DNA of 64,000 bases. Source: Pyropia yezoensis. Taxonomy: Eukaryota > Rhodophyta > Bangiophyceae > Bangiales > Bangiaceae. The notes under the pieces are model-generated. The model searched no databases and had not been told where the DNA came from. It saw only the letters and a list, made by a program, of their open reading frames with translations. Shown in pieces: positions 32,402 through 43,185 of the stretch. Location of the stretch: the NCBI GenBank assembly GCA_009829735.1, contig CM020618.1:21065346-21129345 (forward strand), written 5' to 3'. The position numbers and the translations under genes are program-made. How positions within the stretch are numbered: the first letter of the stretch is position 1; every line of letters starts with the position of its first letter.

Positions 32402-35400
32402 TCAACTTGAGGAGCGCGTTCGTACTGTTGTGGCGACCGCGAGTTGCGAGTCGGTAGCGGGGTTCATGACGACCGAGTTGGCTCGTATCGGGTCGATATC
32501 ATTGCGGGCGCAGTACACCCGGACCTTCTCAGCAGGAAGATCCTCCACGTATTCCCACTTATCATCTTTGTCCTTATAGCCTAACCAACGCACCCTCAAC
32601 ATGAGGCGGTTAGTGTCCTCATCCCACCCGTGGTCAATGAACTTATCGAACACGTACTCCTGCGGACCCTGCTTGGTCGCAGGTGGCGAAGGCAGACGCC
32701 ACGCCTTCAGCGCACGCGCTCAAGCCGGGTCGCCTGCCGGAGGTGGTGCAACTTTTACCACGTCCTGTCCATTTACTGTGCGGATCCCATCGTCACTTTC
32801 GATGGTAAACCGTCGCCCATCCGTACGACGGACTTCGTATGGCCCCTTCGTTTGGAACACCAAGTTACCCCCAGTTGGGGTATGTGAGTGTGCCAGCACC
32901 CAGTCACACTGCTCGGGGACGTGCTTGGCATTGCTCACCTTCTTGTCAAAAGTACGTTTGTAGCGCTTTTGCGCTTCGTCCATCTCAGCCCTGACTTTAG
33001 GAATGAGTTTCTCGAGCCTAGCGGCGAACTCCACCTTACTCTCAGTAGGAGTAGGTGTACTGCCATCGGCCTCCCTAGGTGGGAGCGGCCGTCGTACGGC
33101 AATAGACCGCACGCGACGTGGGGTCACAAAAGCGAGGGGTACTTCCCCGGTAGATGAGTGAACCTGCGAATTGTAGGCGGTCGTAAGAATAGAATTGCAT
33201 TCGTCCACGTTTTCACGTGCTCACTCACATAGTGGCGCAGCTGTCGAACAATAGTTTTGTTGAAGCGCTCCACCTGCCCATTAGTTTGTGGGTGGTAGGG
33301 GGTGGCATAGTTTGCCTGAACCCCCAACATATCCAGCACTCTCTGAAACAGTACGGACGCAAACTGCGGTCCGTTGTCCGACAGTGTACTGTCCGGGATG
33401 CCATAAGCGGCAACCCAGTGATCTAGGAAGGCTGACACGACCGACATGGCCGTGCTCCCCGCCAGTGGGATCGCTCGCGTACGTTTCGTGAAGCGATCGC
33501 CGATGACCAGAAGGTACTGTTTGCCATCCTCTGTCACTGGCAGGGGCCCAAGGATGTCCATTGCCAACGCAGCAAAGGGCTCCTTAGCCGGTAACAACAA
33601 CATAGGCGTAGTAGGCCGCCGTTCCATCAGACGGTTCTGTGCACAACTGGAGCATGCGGCCACCCAACTGTAGATGTACACCACCATGGACGGCCAGTAG
33701 TACCTGGTCCTCAGGGTCTGGTATAGTTTACTAGACCCCAGGTGTCCACTTGTGGGAGCGTGATGCTCCCTCTTAAGGATACTGTCCTTGAGGGATGCGG
33801 GGACGACAAGTTGCTCAGTCCCCTGAATTACCCCCCTCCTCAAGAGGAGGCCATCGTCTCCGACGAAGAATCGCGTCTCCGCCACCGTATCCAGCATATC
33901 CCTCTGCGACTTGCAGAAGGAGTCTTCGGCTTGGGCCTTCACCACCTCGTCCATGGACAGGGTCAAGTACTTCTTGTTCCCTGGCGCCTCGGGGTTCAAC
34001 GCCTGACCCGAGCGCGTGACTACCCCCTCGATGGGGATGTCATCATAGACTGAGTTAGTGTCCAGCCGCTCGGTAGGTACCCGAGAGAGACCGTCGGCTA
34101 GGGCATGTTGCCCTCCCGGGACGGTACTCAACATCAAATTTGAAGGGTGCCAGTCGCACCCTCCACCTGTGGAGGCGGGTGTTGGTGCAATCCGTCTTGA
34201 AGATGAACTGCAACGCGCGGTGGTCACAGCGGATGAGGAACTTCTCACCCTCTAGGTAGTGACGAAGTGACGTCACCGCCCACACCACTGCGAGTCCTTC
34301 CAACTCGGTGACTCCATAGTTCTTCTCAGCCGAGTTCAGCCCCTTGCTGAAGTATCCTACCGGGAAGTACTCCTTGTCCGGCTGTTGCTGAAGCAACAAA
34401 CAACCAAGTTGGTCGTAGCTAGCATCCACGTCTAAGATGTAGTGGCCTCCCAACCTGGGAATAGCCAAGATAGGGGGCTTCAGAAGTAGATCCTGAAGAG
34501 TCTCAAAGGATTCCTGCTCCACCCGACTTGGGGGAGGCAGGTTCTTCGGTAGCGTTGAGCTCACTAACTCATTCAACGGCTTCGCCACCTTGGCGAAGCC
34601 CTTGGTAAAACGTCGGTACACGTTACACATCCCGAGGAAGCTCCTCATCTGGGTCTGTGTCCGGGGGTACTGAGCCTTACGGATGGCCCTCAAGTTCTTC
34701 TCGTTGACACTGAGGCGCCCCGGACGGACAACATGTCCCAAGTATTCCACCTCCTGAGTGAAGAGGTGGCACTTGCTCGCCTTCAGTGACACACCGGCGT
34801 CAGCAAGTAGCTTGAACACCTGACCAAGATGGCCAATGTGCTCCTCCGGACTTCGGGAGAACACAATGATTTCGTCTAGGTACACAAGACAGATCTGCCA
34901 CCGTACTCCGGCCAGAATCATGTCCATGGCGCGCTAGAAAGTTGCCGGCGCGTTGCACAGTCCAAACGGTAGTCGTTTGCACTGGTAGGTACCACAGTGA
35001 CGGGTAAAGGTAGTTTTATGCCTGTCTTCCGGGGCAATGGGAATTTGCCAATACCCCGCGTTACAGTCTAGGGTAGAGAACACGTTTGCTTCCCCCCGAG
35101 AGTCCAGACAGTCGTCCATCCTAGGTAAGGGATAACTATCCTTCACCGTGCTCTCGTTGAGCTTGCGGTTGTCGATACAGAACCTTGGGGTCCCATCTAC
35201 TTTGGGGACAATGACCACCGGACTCGCCCACTCAGCGTTACTGGCCTCAATCACATCGAGGGCCTCCATGCGAGCGACTTGCTCCTTGACGAGGGCCCTT
35301 GAACGGGGCCCTCCCCTGTACGGTTGTTGACGTATAGGGGGTGCACCGGGTTTCAACTCGATTCGGTGTTCGGTGGCTCTCATGAGCCCCAATGGACCAT

Positions 35401-36065
35401 CCCACAGCTTGTGATATTGGTCCAAGAGGCGTTCAACTCGAACCCTTAACCTGGGTGGAACAATTTCCAAGGTCACATGGGGTCGAGGAGAGGCGGCCGG
35501 CTTGGCTTGGTGCTTCTCCTTTCCGGACTTCGGGTCGCTACTCGCGCCCGCGTTGAGGGTGACCGCTACTACTGGTCTCTCATGTTGGTCGATATAGCCG
35601 AACTTGGCTCCCGACTTGAAGTACTTGGGCGAAGAGCTCAGGTTCATCACCTGAACCTTCCACGGGACTCCGGCTTTGGAGTCCATCGTGCCAAGAACAA
35701 CATGCACTTGGTGCTCACAAGAAAGACGGGGGTTAGGGTGTACCAGCCCGTTCCCGGTATAATCAGTTACAACGTCAACGTGTGACACCGAGTTGGGAGG
35801 CAACGTGACCTTACTGGCTAAACGCAGGGTAGCAGTAAACCCTGCTCTCACGGAACAAATAGGCTTCGAATGTGAGACTGTCGCAGGAGCCACAGACTTT
35901 CCCTTACCAAGGATGGGGATGGTCTCCCTATTCATCAACTTGACCCAATACTCCGGGCCACAAATCAGAGGCACTTGTGTTACAACATAAGGGGTACCCA
36001 GAAGCAGGGGTACCGATATACTCTCGACTACTCCATAGGTCACGTCGACCTCATGGGTTCCCAAC
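32402..36065 (-). pseudogene. pol: Older gypsy pol: protease end, RT, RNase H, integrase, chromodomain
   Basis: Minus-strand order: end of protease (SVPLLLGTPYV), RT (RFCIDNRKLN, STLDCNAGYWQIP, LPFGLCNAPATF, VYLDEIIVFS), RNase H (ILDVDASYDQLG, IRCDHRALQF), and integrase with its HHCC finger (ending CSSCAQNR), MDILGPLP, LSDNGPQF and NGQVERFN. A chromodomain at 32653-32450 contains LMLRVRWLGYKDKDDKWEYV. Lesions: an in-frame TAG at 34934-34936 right after NAPATF, an in-frame TGA at 32720-32722 before the chromodomain, frameshifts near 34135 (after VEYRPG) and near 33205 (after VKTWTN). The catalytic YxDD reads YLDE. The copy is therefore defective. The protease start lies at 45714-46104, beyond the nested element. 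Confidence 0.9.
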
Positions 36066-36636
36066 TGTGGTATAAAACTCGATCCTCTCAGACACGTGTC
36101 AATATCCCTCGGAGGAAAGGGACAGGTAACACAGAAAGGGGAACTACGAGAGTGGTATGCCTGTTGCCTCACGTGCCTGCTCGCAGAGCAAACAGATACG
36201 CGCGGTAGTGCACACGGGGAAGAGGAAAGCAAACGCGCAGTTGTCATTTTCCTGAGGGCGCGGGCCAAGGGCGCCTCGCTGTCCCTCTTAACGTGCATCT
36301 GGGGGAGCCTCGGCACGTTGGCCAGGTAGCCCCCCCATACCCCCGAGTGGCCCCGACCCGAGTCAAACCTCGTCAGGTCGGGGGCCACTATCACTACTAA
36401 TTCTATTCCCACCCCCTAATCTCACACCCAAATTCTCTCAAATGAAGTCCCTCACAAGTATGCAAAAACCCATCAGAAATCCCTCTCTCACGTGTGGATA
36501 GCGTAGTCCACCGCATCCCAGTGCCGGGCACGGGCCACGGCCGCCAACCATCACCACACGGCGGGCGTGTTCTGGCACCTGGTGCCCTCTGGTTGCAGTC
36601 CCGGGTCGGCGCCAAGTCGGGGCCAGGGATGCTACA
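36066..36636 (-). repeat. 3' LTR of the inner retrotransposon
   Basis: 571 bp. On the minus strand it starts TGTAGCATCCC and ends TATACCACA. It is preceded on that strand by a purine tract. It differs from the other LTR at about two positions (near 36200 and 36552). Confidence 0.95.
36071..36077 (+). promoter_or_regulatory. TATAAAA in the LTR, antisense to gag-pol
   Basis: The plus strand reads TGTGGTATAAAACTCG at the very edge of the LTR. In the left LTR this faces the antisense ORF (ATG at 37023, about 950 bp away). A comparable strong TATA is not seen in the sense orientation. The same box occurs in the other LTR at 45148-45154. Confidence 0.4.
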
Positions 36637-36651
36637 TACCTCCCTCCCTAG
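36637..36651 (-). other. Polypurine tract of the inner retrotransposon
   Basis: The minus strand reads CTAGGGAGGGAGGTA directly before the TG of the 3' LTR, the position of the plus-strand priming tract. Confidence 0.6.
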
Positions 36652-37022
36652 TCCGGCACGTCCTCGGGCCGAACCAGTTGCCACCGTGCACAGCCTCGAG
36701 CACTTCCACACCAGTGCCGAGGTCGAGCTCCTTCACCCCGGGCACGATCTCCTGCTCCAATCCTGCCCCCCCCCCCTCCTCCTTCACCTTGACCCTCCCG
36801 TTCCCCCGGATTCTGGACGTCATTTCCAGTTCCGAGATCCAAGCTGGGCCCGTGGTTCCGGCGGCGAGTGTCGCAGAGGAGAGCTCGGGCGGCCGTGCCC
36901 TTCTCCTGCCTCCGGTTCCTCGGGTGTCGGTGCCGGCGTCGGTCGCCACGGCGGAGGTGGATCGAGTTCCCCCGGCTTCTGCGTCGCACCCGGTCGAGAC
37001 CCCCCCGGTGGGTCTCCCGGAG

Positions 37023-38939
37023 ATGCTTCTCAGGCAGGATCCTCTGGCGGGCCAGCGCTACTCCAAGGTGGTCGGCAACGCCAGCGCGGCCCAGTGCCAG
37101 CAGAATTGCCTGGCTATCTGGCGCAAGGAGCTCCAGCGCGGAGTCTTGACGGAGATGGACAAGACTCGTCTCCATGCGGCGGACCAGATGCGCCTGGCAC
37201 AAGACCGCTCCCAGAGCTTTTCGGGTTCCTCTTGGGTTGCTCGCCTGGAAGATCTTCCCTTCGCGCTGGTGCTGGATCTACCCTTGACCGAGCGTCGCGT
37301 GTCTGCGTCCGTTCTCCGGTGGCCAGAGGAGGAAGGGTACGTCCATCGGGCGCTAAAGGTCTGGGACGAGGCGCTCAAGGGGTCGGGGAGCCTGAACTGT
37401 GATCCCCGTCCGAGCATGGTCGCTCTTGAGCCGCCTTTCTTGACCCGGAAGTACTCCATGTTGTCGCCGGCACGGGAACAAGGCGAGCGGCGCGGGCGCC
37501 AGCGTGACTTCATCGTGAGCTGCAACCATCAAGAGTTCTGGAAGCTGGACAAGGCCAACCGGGTGGCGTACTACCCCAAGGTTATCCCGCAGCAGCAAGA
37601 AGTCGAGATCCCGGTCGGGTTTGCTCCATCCAGCATCCCCTTCACCTGGGACTTCCTGGACGCCTTGACTCAGGCGTCGATCAAGGGCTTCTTCCACTCC
37701 GTCCCGTGCATGATGTACACTTCCGAGATGACGGTTTTGGCGGCCAACCACTGGCTCCACGATGTCTTGGTGTTCAACCGGTTCTGGCTCCTCCCCGACC
37801 TCCTCATGGTCTGCATCGTCGACAGGTTGACCGTCGACTTCTTGTGTAGCCAGGACGAGGAGTACAAGGAGCTCTCCCAGGCGATGATTGACTTCCGGCG
37901 TCGGCTGCCGGTGCATGAACGGAGCTTCTTGAACGCGATCGCCGACCAGAACAGCCCGCGTCGGGATGGCTCAGGTTGGGTGCAGGTGGTCTACCAGTTT
38001 TCTCCGGCCAAGGTGCAGCTGGCGACGCCGCCTTCGGCGTGGCCGCAGCTAGGCAGCGTTCCTGCTCCGGTCGCCCTCGATCTCCTGCCAACTGGGCCGC
38101 CGGTACAAAATTCGGGATGGGCCGCGGCGGTCGGTCGGGCGTCTGCGGCGGCTCCGCTTCCTCCTGTTGCACCTGTCGCCCCGGTGGCCTCGCCTGAACC
38201 GTCGCCGGCGCGTTTGCGCCCTGCTCCGGCTGTGCCGGTACTTCAAGCTCCTTCGGCACCGCGCTTGTCTGCAGCGAGTCTTGGCGTGGCCGTCCGGTCG
38301 CCGGCTACTCCGGCCGTTCTTCCTCGGGCGCCTTCTTCAACTGTCGGCTGCCCTGTGCCTCCTCTTGAGTTGGGGACTCCGGTTTCTGGGGCTATTGTGG
38401 ACCGTCCGGTAGTGGCAACCTCGGGGCGGTTCGAGATCCCGGCGCCGACTCTGCGCCTTACCCGCTTCCGGGTGCCTGACTGGTACCTGAACCAAGATGG
38501 CCCGACGTGTGACCAGTATGACGTTGGCATGATTGAAGACCAGCTGGGTCGTCTTCCGGTTCAGGTCGAAGACGTCGGGTCTGCCTTGGCGCTGGGCACA
38601 TACGCCAGCGTCTTGAACGATGTGGTCGACCGGGTGTTTGCTTGCGCGGACAGCGGCCAGATGTCGGACAGCCCGGTGGTTGGTGAACTTCTGGCGACTT
38701 TGACGCGGCATGGCTTGGCCCAGCAGTGGTCGGAGACCTTCACTGGCTTCCAGGGGCGCCGAAAGGTATATCTGGATGAGTGGGAGCGCCTGGCGACTAC
38801 CGGTACTGCTCCGATGGCGTCATACATGGAAGCGCCTCGCCCACCGCACTACGTCATCCCGCCTTCCTCCGGGTCCCGTCGTGCCGCGGGGGCCGCGCTG
38901 GAAGACGCTCCTGCGGCACAGCGTCCGCGCCGGGCGTAA
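37023..38939 (+). CDS. Antisense ORF (aORF2) of the inner gypsy element, unknown function
   Basis: 638 residues from the first in-frame ATG at 37023 to TAA at 38937. The frame is open back into the LTR (36567) without ATG, so a spliced or longer form is possible. It converges on pol with stops 146 bp apart, as in the older element. The N-terminal half looks globular and alpha-helical (AQCQQNCLAIWRKELQRG, LDLPLTERRVSASVLRWPEE). The motif block YYPKVIPQQQEVEIPVGF (about 183-200) and MTVLAANHWLHDVL (about 236) parallels aORF1. A Pro/Ala-rich linker of ~150 residues is followed by a second folded part near the C-terminus (FRVPDWYLNQDGP, YDVGMIEDQLGRL, VYLDEWERLATTG). There is no known domain. The intact frame contrasts with the broken pol. 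Confidence 0.75.
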   Translation: MLLRQDPLAGQRYSKVVGNASAAQCQQNCLAIWRKELQRGVLTEMDKTRLHAADQMRLAQDRSQSFSGSSWVARLEDLPFALVLDLPLTERRVSASVLRWPEEEGYVHRALKVWDEALKGSGSLNCDPRPSMVALEPPFLTRKYSMLSPAREQGERRGRQRDFIVSCNHQEFWKLDKANRVAYYPKVIPQQQEVEIPVGFAPSSIPFTWDFLDALTQASIKGFFHSVPCMMYTSEMTVLAANHWLHDVLVFNRFWLLPDLLMVCIVDRLTVDFLCSQDEEYKELSQAMIDFRRRLPVHERSFLNAIADQNSPRRDGSGWVQVVYQFSPAKVQLATPPSAWPQLGSVPAPVALDLLPTGPPVQNSGWAAAVGRASAAAPLPPVAPVAPVASPEPSPARLRPAPAVPVLQAPSAPRLSAASLGVAVRSPATPAVLPRAPSSTVGCPVPPLELGTPVSGAIVDRPVVATSGRFEIPAPTLRLTRFRVPDWYLNQDGPTCDQYDVGMIEDQLGRLPVQVEDVGSALALGTYASVLNDVVDRVFACADSGQMSDSPVVGELLATLTRHGLAQQWSETFTGFQGRRKVYLDEWERLATTGTAPMASYMEAPRPPHYVIPPSSGSRRAAGAALEDAPAAQRPRRA

Positions 38940-39084
38940 TTCTTGAAGGCAAGGAGGATGAGAGTCTAGGGAGAAGTGAGGAGGGAAGAGGCGGAGAGAA
39001 GGGTTGCTCGAGCGGGTGCTTGTTTTTCTTGATAGTTCCATGCTTGCATTGCGTGTTTTCCTTGATACACGCGCTCCCTTTTTC

Positions 39085-42000
39085 TCAATCTTCTTGTTCC
39101 GCGTCTGTTGCGGGTGAGCTGGGCTCGTCCCGCGGGTCTTCATCAGCTCCTTCCTCCTGGTCATCCTCCGAGTCCGATTCCAGGATCTTGCCGGCTCTGG
39201 CCACCGGAGTGCCCTCAATCCCGTTCCGTCGCGTGTAGGCGCAGACGTCCGCAACGGGTAACCGGTTTGAGGGTTCCCAGGTATCATCTGCCGGGTTAAA
39301 ACCGAACCAGCGTACTCGCAGGTACAAGCGCCCGTCTCTCCATGCGTGGTCGACAAACTTGACGTAGACATGTTCTCGGCCTTCTTCTTGGGATAACCAG
39401 GGTACTGCGGCCCGCTTGCGCCGGGTCAAGTCCCGTTTGCTTGGCGGTGGAGCTCGGGTGACATGGTCGCTGCTCACCCGGTAAGGGGAGCCATCCACGT
39501 CTAGAAGAAAGGTCCAGCCGTCCGTATTCAGGATCCCATAAGGTCCATCCATCTTAGAGCCCAGCTTCCCCCGGGTCTTGCTATGGTTGTCCACTAAAAC
39601 CCAGTCGCCACCACCCAGTTCCTTGTTCTTTTCCCGAACTCCGCTGTCATAGTCCCGCTTGTATGGCTCCTGGGTCTTTGAGATTGACTCCTTGACTCTT
39701 GGGAGCAGGAGCTTCAGTTGTTCCAGGAACTCATCCTTTGCCTTGGGACCTGACTTCAGTGCAGGCTGGAGACCGTCTGGTATTCTTTCCAGGGAGAAGT
39801 TGGTCAGCCGCCTTGGGGTGACAAAGTCGAGTGGAGCGACCCCCGTTGTCCGGTGAACTCGGGAGTTGTAGGCTAGCATGAGGACAGCCAGGAGCTCGTC
39901 CCAGTCTTCTTGATGCTCCTCCACGTAGTTCCGTAGCATGTCCACCAGAGTCCGGTTGAATCGTTCCACCTGGCCGTTCTTTTGCGGGTGATACGTCGTG
40001 GTGAACAAGTTCTTGATACTCATCAGGTCACAGACTACTTGGAAGAACAGGGATGCAAACTGGGGGCCATTGTCTGTTAAGACGGAGGCTGGAGGGCCGT
40101 AGGCAGCTATCCAGTACTCGCAGAAGGCTGACGTGACATCCACGGCCGTAATGGTCCTCAGCGGGATCTCTCGAGTGAGCTTGGAGAACCGGTCACAAAT
40201 GATGAGCAGGTATATGTTGCCACTGGATGTTTCAGGTAGGGGCCCCAGGATGTCCATGCTTAAGCTTGCAAAGGGCTCCGCCGCAGGAAATAGGCGTAGC
40301 TTAGAAGTCTTCTTCCTCTGGGACAACCGGTTCCTTGCACAAGAGACACAAGCCTCCAGGTGCTCATGGACGTCACTGGCCATAGTTTCCCAGTAATAGT
40401 GTCGTCGCATCGAAGCATACATCCGGTTGATGCCAGGATGTCCGGCCTAGGGAGACGAGTGCTCCAGGCGGAGGATGTCAGCTCGTAGACTCCGGGGTAC
40501 GTAGACTTGAGTTGCCCCATCGAAAGGTGACACCCGCACCAGGAGTCCATCTGTAGACTCGGAGAAGCGACTGTTCCGGTTCATGTCCATTTGGTGGCGA
40601 AGCTCCAAGCATTGAGGATCCGTCAGTTGTGCCTCCAGCATCCGGTGAATGGTTACCGGTTGATGAGCTTCAGGTGTCTCATACAGGGGAGCATTCCAGC
40701 CACGTTCGACATTCGGGAGGATGAAACAAGGTATTTCCTCCGGGACAGGACCGGTGTCGGCTGCAGGAGTCTCCAGCCGGGACATGGTGTCGGCGCAGTG
40801 GTGCTCCCTCCCTGCTCTCGTGCACACCTTGTACTTGAGGTCTGAAAGGCGTAGGCGCAACCGGGCGACCCTTCCTTGGCTGCTGTCCATGCACAGCAGC
40901 CACCTTAGGCTGGCGTGATCCGTCCGGATGAGGAACTCTTGTCCTTCAAGAAATGGGCGTAACAGGAAGCAAGCCCAGACGACCGCCAAGCACTCGCGCT
41001 CCGTCGTGGAATAATTCTTCTCGGCTGGGGTCAGGGCGCGGCTGTAGTAGCCTATCGGGAGGAAGTGCCCATCAGGTTGCTGCTGGAGTAGAGAACACCC
41101 CACCTGGACGCCACAGGCATCAGTCTCCAGGACAAACTGGCCCCCCCGCTTGGGTAACGCCAGTACTGGAGTTGTGGTCAGGCGCTTCTTGAGCTCTTAG
41201 AAAGCCGCGGTCTGCTTCTCATCGAAAACCGGGAGTTGTGCGGGGAGCTTCTTGCTGGTGAGCTTAGTCAATGGCCGGGCAATCAGGGCATAGTCCTGTA
41301 CGAGCCGGCGGTAGACGTTGCACATCCCCAGAAAGCTCTTGAGTTCCGTCTGGGTCTTAGTTTGCCGTGCATGCCGGAGGGCCTTGATGTTTTTCTCATT
41401 GACTCCGAGCTCCCCCGGACTCAGCACGTGCGCCAGGTACTCCACTTCAGTCTCAAACAGGTGGCACTTCTCGGCCTTCAGGGTAACTCCAGCCTTGGAC
41501 AGGAGAGCCAAGACCTCTTGAAGGTGCTCCAGGTGTTCCGCCGGGGTCTTGGAGAAAACGATAATATTGTCTAGGTAGACCAAACATGTTCTCCACCTAA
41601 GCCCCGACAGGATGATGTCGATGGCTCTCTGGAAGGTTGCCGGAGCATTGGTGAGACCAAAAGGAAGACGCTTGCATCGGAATAGTCCCAGGAGGCATGT
41701 GCAGGTCGTCTTGTCCTTATCCTCGTCAGCCAGAGGGATCTGCCAGTAACCGGCATTACAATCCAGCGTTGAGAAGGGGGTGGCATCTCCAAGAAAGTCA
41801 ATGCAATCATCCATCCGGGGTATCGGGTATACATCCTTGACTGTCATATCGTTCAGGCGCCTGTAGTCAACGCAGAAACGGAAGTTACCGCCAGGTTTCG
41901 GGACGACTACCACCGGGAAGGCCCACTCGCCATCAGACGGCTCGATAACATCCATCTTGAGCATCTTGTTAACCTGCTTTTCAATCTCATCCCGGCGATG

Positions 42001-43185
42001 AGGTCCAGCCCGGTATGGTTGCAGGTGCACTGGCTTGGCATCTCGCTTGAGTTGAATCTGGTGTGGAGTGGCGTCCATCTTGCCCAGCTCTCCAGACCAC
42101 AGGTGCCGATATTCCTGGAGAAGCTTCTCCAGGGCCTCCTTCAAGTCGGGAGGGACATTTTCCTGGTTGACCTTCGGCATCCCGGATGGTGCTTGATCAG
42201 GCTTCGGGGTGACGCTGCTAGCCTGCTCTTGTCTCGGAGGTACGTCTAAGGCCGTTAAGTTGGATGCCAGTTCTTGTTGCAGGTTCAAGAGGTCCTCCTT
42301 GCTCATAGCACGGGCAGACCCCCGGTAAGGCTCTGCTGTACCAACTCGAGTGCCCTTGGCGAGGGTTATTGGCTTCCGGCTCACGTTGACGATCAGCACC
42401 GAGAATGGGGTGTGCCTTTCTACCTTCTTGTGATGTCCGTGGGCCAAGTACAACCGGTGTTTCGCCAGAAATTCCTTACGTCCGTAGATCAGGCATTGAC
42501 CTGCCGTCCGGGTGGTTACTTGAACCTTGGTCTCCGAACGAGGAGGCAGGAGCACCGGTTTGAAGAGAGTCAAGGTAGAGGGTGGGATGCGTTCCCTCTT
42601 GTTCTTGGCTACACGAACCTTGGCGTCCAGATGCTCCAATACCGGTGACACGAACCCATGGTTGAACTGCACCTTTTCTTCTCCGGGCCGGATACTCTTG
42701 ACATGCTGCTTCTGGAAGTCCCAGCCTAGGATGAGGGGGACCGATAGAGTCTTGACTACTAGAAAGGGAAAAAGCATTGGTTCATTGTTGACATAGATGG
42801 CGACAGGAAGACGGCCAAGCGGTCGTAGGGTTTGACCCGAAGCGTCGACAATATAGGTACTGGTAGGCGCTCTCGAGGCATGTCGACGCCAGCCCGGGGG
42901 TAGCAGGTTCTCAGTGATGACGCTTGGTCCGGCTCCCGTGTCAACCACCGGAGTAACAGCTTGGGGGAGACTATCCCCCACACGCATAAGAGCATTAATC
43001 TTGAGGTTTTCCTTACGCAGGACAAGCAAGGTCCCCTTGAACAAACAGGGTGTCAAGGCGGCTACCAGTTGAGCAGGTAACTGCCGTCCTTTCTCCCGGC
43101 ACGCAAGGGGAGAACGGGTAGAAGTACCCTGCCGTCGGAGATTCGGGAAGACACTTGGGGAGAGCGCCTGCCCTACTCGTTTCCC
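39085..43185 (-). pseudogene. pol: Inner gypsy pol: protease, RT, RNase H, integrase, chromodomain
   Basis: It is entered by a -1 shift at 43179-43185. Protease PVVDTGAGPSVI; RT with FRFCVDYRRLN, STLDCNAGYWQIP, LPFGLTNAPATFQRA and VYLDNIIVFS; RNase H with FVLETDACGVQMG and IRTDHASLRWLL. In the integrase the zinc finger ends ACVSCARNR and the core shows MDILGPLP, LTDNGPQF and NGQVERFNRTL. The chromodomain (about 39360-39230) contains LYLRVRWFGFNPADDTWEP. Lesions: in-frame TAA at 41197-41199 in the RT-RNase H linker, and TAG at 40447-40449 between the two His of the integrase finger. YxDD reads YLDN. The rest of the frame is clean. The C-terminal chromodomain places it among chromovirus-type Ty3/gypsy elements. 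Confidence 0.93.

Larger units (their letters stand above)
30599..36065 (-). mobile_element. Older Ty3/gypsy chromodomain retrotransposon, 3' portion
   Basis: This holds the pol region from mid-protease through reverse transcriptase, RNase H, integrase and chromodomain (minus strand), plus an antisense ORF (plus strand). It is interrupted at 36065/36066 by the younger element, and its 5' portion resumes at 45714. The purine tract at 30599-30611 (minus strand GAGGAGAGGGGAG followed by TGTGG) could be the polypurine tract and start of a 3' LTR. No second LTR copy exists in the window to confirm this. Confidence 0.8.

Noticed and set aside
32402..43185. Alternative genetic code (TAA/TAG as Gln) to explain in-frame stops in pol
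   Set aside because: SEC31, the transposase, aORF2 and aORF1 end naturally at TAA or TAG, and the older pol also has a TGA and frameshifts; mutation is simpler.
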